DNA from: Lophius americanus
Taxonomy: Eukaryota > Chordata > Actinopteri > Lophiiformes > Lophiidae
Assembly: GCA_037951165.1 (NCBI GenBank)
Contig: JBBDHG010000008.1
Span: forward strand, 9,679,501 to 9,743,500
Length of the DNA: 64,000 nt
Reading direction: 5' to 3'
Positions 58,453 to 64,000 of this stretch are shown piece by piece. Positions within the stretch are counted from its first letter, which is position 1. Each line of letters opens with the position of its first letter. The notes under the pieces were generated by a model. It ran no database searches, was not told where the DNA came from, and saw nothing but the letters and a program-made list of their open reading frames with translations. Position numbers and translations under genes: made by a program.

Positions 58453-60355
58453 CCTAATAACATATTTAATGCAACATGATGTTCAGTCTGGATGACGGTG
58501 AGCCAAGAACAGTCATATCATCAAACCAAACAGAAATATTAGAAGGGAGTTTGTGTCCCTGTGGCTGGATTTTGTTAAGCTAAGGTTCTGCACTGGAATT
58601 GAAGTTTGGATGGACCCATTATCAATCAGACCTCAGCGACTTTAGGCACAGCTGCCTGCAAAGCAATAGATGACACAATATATCATCTGTTTTACTCAAA
58701 CAACTTTAAAAAATGCAATTACCAAACTTATATGGCCATGCAGGAACCAATCAAGACTCAATAATGATAGGCAGGGGAGCATTAAACGAGATGAATGGAC
58801 TGAAAGCAACAGAGACTGTAGTTCATCTTCATCACCGACAGATTCACAGCATGTCTTTGTATCCTTAAGACATTCTGTCACAGATGTATTTAAGATTCCA
58901 CACAGCTCACGGACAGTTCAATATTTGACGCTACTTTAATGTGCGTTCATTGTCATCGTCAGCTCCACAGAGAAAAATGTTAATAAGTAAAATGTTGATT
59001 CATTATAAGGTGGCGAGTATGTTAAAATGAACAAAGTTAAACCTCTCTCATGTTATTTGCACCCAAAAACCTCTGGTCTTTAGAGTTTTGCTGACTCGAG
59101 AGACGTTGTTCATGCAACAAACATGGTTGGTCCCTAGTCCATAGGAGAGTATAGAAATGAAAAGTTTAAGAACAAAACAACAAAAAACACTCTCTTTTAA
59201 GTCAAATACCAGTTAAAAGGTAAGCTTTCTGCCTTTTTAAAGAATTCTTTTTTACAGTTAATGCATTGGTAAAAAGTTACACCAGATGCCAGTGTTGCTC
59301 TACAATATGTTGTGCTTCTTCTTCCATATGTGCTTTTTCATTTTTTGTTTAATTCTGTATTAAGAAGAGTGTCCCACCAAATTCATATCTAACTGTAAAG
59401 AGGCATTTGTCATATATGAATCAAGCTGGCCATTCTAAATTAAAATGACTTACTATTCTCAACCTTATTTCACTCACGGCGCCCTTTCACCTCAGTGTAA
59501 AACGTATTTAAAGACATTAAATCTGCATCTTGCTGACAGCCAAAGCACGCACGGAGACTATGTAGTTATTGAGAGAGCACCTATTGTGTCAGGATGGCTC
59601 AGAGGCAGACAACGACCTCCTGGTCTGCAGGCCTCAGTCCCTACCTCTGCCTGATATTGATATCATTTCCCACTTGAGCCCCCACTTCCCCGTCTGAGCA
59701 ACTGTGTGTGCAGCTTCTTTACCCTAGCTTCTATCTCTGCAACTCTGTAGCAAGCCTCCAGTGATTTCTCTTCTGTCTTCACTTTTGCACACTTCATCAT
59801 CACTTGCTCACGTTGGTTGTGTTGAATTTTATGACGAAAAACAATCCACACCCTTTCCTGGTAGTGACTGATCATTTTATGCCAGGTCTTTTAAGTTTGC
59901 TTGAAAACGATTGCTTGTTTTGAAAACATCAAACTACATACCAGGCACAAAGAAGAGAGCTTGATGGATCCCAGTAGCAGTGAAAACCACCAACAATAAT
60001 CATCATGTCATCACTGAATGATGAGTCATCTGGTTCTGGAGCCTTTGTTAAACAACCCTTGCATCCCTCAACACCGCCTAGCCTTTCAGTAGTTTAAGTC
60101 ATTTAGCCTTTTTGTCACGGTCTGCCCATGACTCCATACAATACCATAACATAACCCTTTAGATACTCAAATTGTGATTATATGTTTTGGGGCGATACAC
60201 AACAAACCAATATACCGGGTTGGCACGTCCATTCAATGATCTTACAAGTTTTCCTCACCTCTCCTTGTGAACGCTCCCTTCCGTTTTTAGTTGTGTTTGG
60301 GTCTGAGACCTGTCCAAACCCAGTGGACCACACGACTGTTCTCTATCTCATCTGC

Positions 60356-60720
60356 ATATATGCTTATATGTTTGTGTATATTTGGTTATATATATATGTG
60401 TATGTGTGCTTGTAAGTATGTATATACGTATGTCTATATATATATGTGTTTGTGTGTGTATGTATACATGTGTGTCTATATATATATGTGTATGTGTGTG
60501 TATGTATACATGTGTGTATGTGCAAGTATGCATATATGCTATGTATATGTGGTTTTACATATATATGTCCGTATGTGTGTGTAAGTATGTATACATATAT
60601 ACATGTGTACATATATATATAAGTATGTGTGCGTGTAAGTATGTGTATATTTGTGTCTATATGTATTTAGGTAAATTCTAGTTTATATATACACACATAT
60701 ATGTCTATGTGTCTTTAATA
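60356..60720. repeat. TATG/TATA minisatellite
   Basis: A mix of TATA, TGTG and TATG blocks. A unit of roughly 45-50 bp containing TCTATATATATATGTGT and GTGTGTATGTATACATGTGT is repeated near 60433-60517. Open frames on both strands here encode only Tyr/Val/Cys/Ile or His/Thr/Ile repeats and are not genes. Confidence 0.85.
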
Positions 60721-63700
60721 TTTCTTTAGTGTGTTTGTGTATTTTGCACATATTTTGCACAGGAAGTCCTGATTAAATGTGAACTATCATTCTGTTCATT
60801 TTCTCACCTAAATTTCTCTCATAACTATAAGTAATAGTTTAGCTTTAATATGAGTAATACACCAGCCATATTATTATTATCCAAAAACACCTTCCATACT
60901 GTTTGTCAACCAGCAGAAAGTGTGGCACCTTACGTTTTGCAGATTGTATACTTTTTGAGCAAAACAGAACCATATTTCCATTTCTGTACTTCCTGGTCAC
61001 ACAGCACCAATATTACAAAAATAGCCCAGGAATACTCCTTTAACTTAAGAGAAGATAGCTATCCAGAAAGGTGATCTGATCAACTCTCTGCTGTGAAAGT
61101 CTAAAATGGGGATCGGAAATGTTGGAGGTTGAGGATTTTGCTGTTGAGGCTATTTTAAAGAAGATTTGTTTTGTTGCCCACTGACTGCATTTTAGCCTGT
61201 GGGGGGACGACAAGGATTCTTCTGTCCTCGGCCTCAGTCGTGACAGGCTGAGCACTCCGGGACCTATTAGAGGGAAGAGGAGCAGCAACGGCTCCTGGGA
61301 AGAACATGATGCTTGGTAATTTTATGATTTTAAGAGGCAGTGAAAGTGTGTGTATGTGAGGCTGCAGCTTCAAACAATAATAATTTTAACACAGAGATGA
61401 CCTCACAGCGCCGGAACTAAGACAATTACCTTGGATGTATTATTTATTTACATGGAAACAAAATGGAAGGGGCGTGTCATAAGCATGACATTTTAAACTG
61501 GCGTCTAGTGTGATTGGTCACATACAAGCAGCATTTTGCAAAAGAAAAGAAAAAAACTTCACAAAAACTGCAGAATAAGACCTCTTCCAGGTAAATTTAA
61601 GAATCCTAATATGAAGCCAATCAGAGAACAATCAGATGGAGAATAGTGCATGTCAGGACTTGCCAAGGTGGGATTCCTAAAAATAATTGCTTCCATAGCA
61701 TCTTCCAGATAATCCTGAACTTTCAATCATCTCTTACCCTCTTCAGGGTTTACTGAATACTTACTGATTACACTATTACACAAAGTTTTATTGAAATCCA
61801 TTCAAATGTTCTGACTGATCGTGTACAAACACAGAGAGACAGACAAAGAAATGCCACCAATCACATCCATCTACTGTTATTGTCTGAGGCAACAACTGTT
61901 GACCTTCCCTGTTAAATGGCGGTATGATGGCGGTTGGTTTTCTCCGCTCGGAGGGTAAGGGGCTTCTGGACCCTCCTCCTGTCTCCCAATTTTAAGACAT
62001 TTCAAATGGATTTTCTTAATCGCTCACTGTTTCTAACTGCTTTTAACCCTCTGTAGTCTGAGACCATTTTGGCTTTACCCTGCAGCCGAACCTTCAGTGT
62101 TCTTAATTATTGTTTCTCATGAACATTTTTGGAGTTACCGCCGCAGCTGTCTTTGTGTGCAGGGCTTTCTCTGACCAACCGTCCTAAACCCTGTGAGAAT
62201 TGGATAAATATCTCCGAGGACAAAGAGAAACCTGCAAATAAACATCTGAGGAGCGGTCAATGGATTAATAGGGTTTTTTTTCTCTATTTTGCACATTTTA
62301 CAGAACTACAGATGTAAATAGGAGTTCATTAACTTAATTTGTTGAAAGACATGCGATGGCAGGAGATAGATTTAACTTCTTTGCCGTAAGTGATGCATTT
62401 CAGCTAAAGTATCTTGATGGCCTTCCTGCTTTCTGGCTCTCAAACTGCTCCTCAGGCCTCCGTCTGTCGGAGCTGGAAACCATACTGAGGAAAAGTCTGA
62501 CTTAAGATCACATGGCGGTTCTAGACGAATAAGGCCTGCAGTCCACATGTAAGAGTGGAACCAGAAAGTGGGCTTTCGTTTATTAGCCTTGGCAGACTAA
62601 TTTGAAAGTGGATCACAAAGAGTTTGGCACTTCAATTTATGTGGTACATTTTATTTTTATTTAAAATTTTTTATTGAGCTTTGAATAGGCCTCACCTCAA
62701 AGCTTCAACAGAAAGTTCATCCATTACCCCTTAGAATATAAAGTTTTTCCTCCTGTATTTCTGCCTGCTTTCTCTGCTGCACGTCAGTGATTTGCTTTAT
62801 CTTTATTTTGGGTATTTATTCTTACTTTGTCTGTTCTCTCCTTCACGGTTTTGTTCCTACTGGAATTCAGGTTGGTTATTATAGCTCTCTCCCAACTTTT
62901 TTTGTTTTTTTTTTTGCATTTGGGTTCTTTGAGCTACTAAAACTTAGCAGCCTTAATTGGTAGAGAAAGTAAGTTTTTCGTATATGTGTACAAGAATACA
63001 GATGTCTCAATACAGGGAAGTCCAGACCGGGTTTGAAAGATACAAACGACATAAAGAGAAAAAATTGACTTCAAATACAGGGAAGATTTCTTGAAGCAGA
63101 TCATCTACGTCTCACTCATGATTCACTCCATGGTGTATCTGACAAACTGCACAACTGCATATTCTGACGACATTCACACTGCCAGTCTTCATGCTCATTT
63201 CCAATTTTATTCTTAGAGGGGATGTTTGTGCGTGTAGCTTCTCACATTTCTTTTAATATGTGGCTTATATCAGCCTCAAGTGGGAACAGTTTATAGCTCT
63301 AAAGTTGCCTGCATGCGCAAAAGAACGATAACAAAGACGTCAGACGCAGCAAAATGGAAGCCACCAAAGTTAGTTTGAACATTTCTGTTTATACTGGAAG
63401 TTTTTACAGTGATGTTTAGAGTGTATATCATGCTTATAGTGTAGTGTTTACAGGACACGTTTTTGGCAATTGTTTATTTATTAGTTTTTCATTATAAGTC
63501 ATAGAATATAGAACTAAAGGGATGTTTTGTTTGAAAAGTATCTCCCGACAACACAGCTTTGTGACGAATGTCGATAGAAGATGAAAAAATAGAAGATGAT
63601 GTAAGGGTAATCCTATATGCCCCCTTTGCTGGTAGCATAGGTGAAAAAAATCATCATGAAATTCAATATTACAAAAATCTAATACTCTGGCAAAAGAAAA

Positions 63701-64000
63701 AAAAATAATAGATTTTTGCTGAGCTCAGCCAATACTGTACAATTCCACTAACGACATTATTCCCTTTATAAAGGCTGCTTAAGGTGGAACTGTAGCACTT
63801 TTATCTTTATTTAATTCTCTGTATAAAAAGTTAAGAGCGTAATGGGTGGTCATTGGGGTGTTCGGTGAAAGGTTTTTAAATCGGGGGTTACAGCTGGAGT
63901 CCTGGAGGCTCCTTGTCCTGCAAGCAGAGGATGAGATTAACCGCCATGTAACAGGGATGGTCAACAATTGGGTAAATATATAAAATACCACACTCGACAA

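Larger units (their letters stand above)
51160..64000. other. Upstream mgat4b intron or intergenic DNA
   Basis: The exons before 51159 should encode the metal-binding acidic motif and the membrane anchor of GnT-IVb. I looked for them on the minus strand and found none. Apart from the repeats listed separately, this stretch shows only chance open frames. No other gene is supported. Confidence 0.5.

Noticed and set aside
60291..60681. Overlapping open frames of about 60-100 codons on both strands
   Set aside because: They are translations of the TATG/TGTG minisatellite.

Overview
The window looks like vertebrate nuclear DNA from a ray-finned fish, most likely a teleost. It is AT-rich, its genes are split into many small exons with GT-AG introns, and the repeats are those typical of fish: Tc1-like DNA transposons, L2- and RTE-type LINE fragments, and tRNA-headed SINEs. 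There are no bacterial-style operons and no CRISPR arrays. All product calls rest on protein similarity recognised by eye; no search was run.

Two protein-coding genes are well supported, both on the minus strand and head-to-tail. (1) canx (calnexin) is complete. A non-coding first exon lies near 30.25-30.3 kb, followed by 14 coding exons from 24167 down to the stop at 11659. The splice phases join without a break into a 627-residue protein with signal peptide, lectin domain, P-domain, membrane span and acidic cytosolic tail. Its promoter carries an exact ER-stress response element, CCAAT-N9-CCACG, at 30443-30461. (2) The 3' half of mgat4b (GnT-IVb) occupies 34496-51159: seven exons encoding the last 245 residues. 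The upstream exons were not found and are probably beyond 64 kb. Canx is the lectin chaperone that holds monoglucosylated glycoproteins in the ER; GnT-IVb later branches N-glycans in the Golgi. The two genes are also close neighbours in human (5q35.3), so this is conserved synteny rather than an operon.

Layout: 1-0.25 kb, decayed retroviral integrase end; 0.25-6.8 kb, no supported gene, with a LINE tail near 5.35 kb; 6.85-8.0 kb, decayed Tc1-type transposase; 8-11.66 kb, probable canx 3' UTR plus intergenic DNA; 11.66-30.3 kb, canx, with two Tc1-family elements in its introns; 30.3-34.5 kb, canx promoter and a spacer with a possible broken Ig-like exon and an unexplained exon-like segment; 34.5-51.16 kb, mgat4b with LINE, MITE and tandem repeats in its introns; 51.2-64 kb, upstream mgat4b intron or intergenic DNA with a SINE nested inside a Tc1-like element, LINE and SINE remnants and several simple or tandem repeats.

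I found no new multi-gene system. The items most worth a second look are the perfect ERSE, the tandem repeat coding for the calnexin tail, the 72-bp tandem array touching an mgat4b splice donor, the nested transposon, and the unexplained exon-like segments between the two genes.
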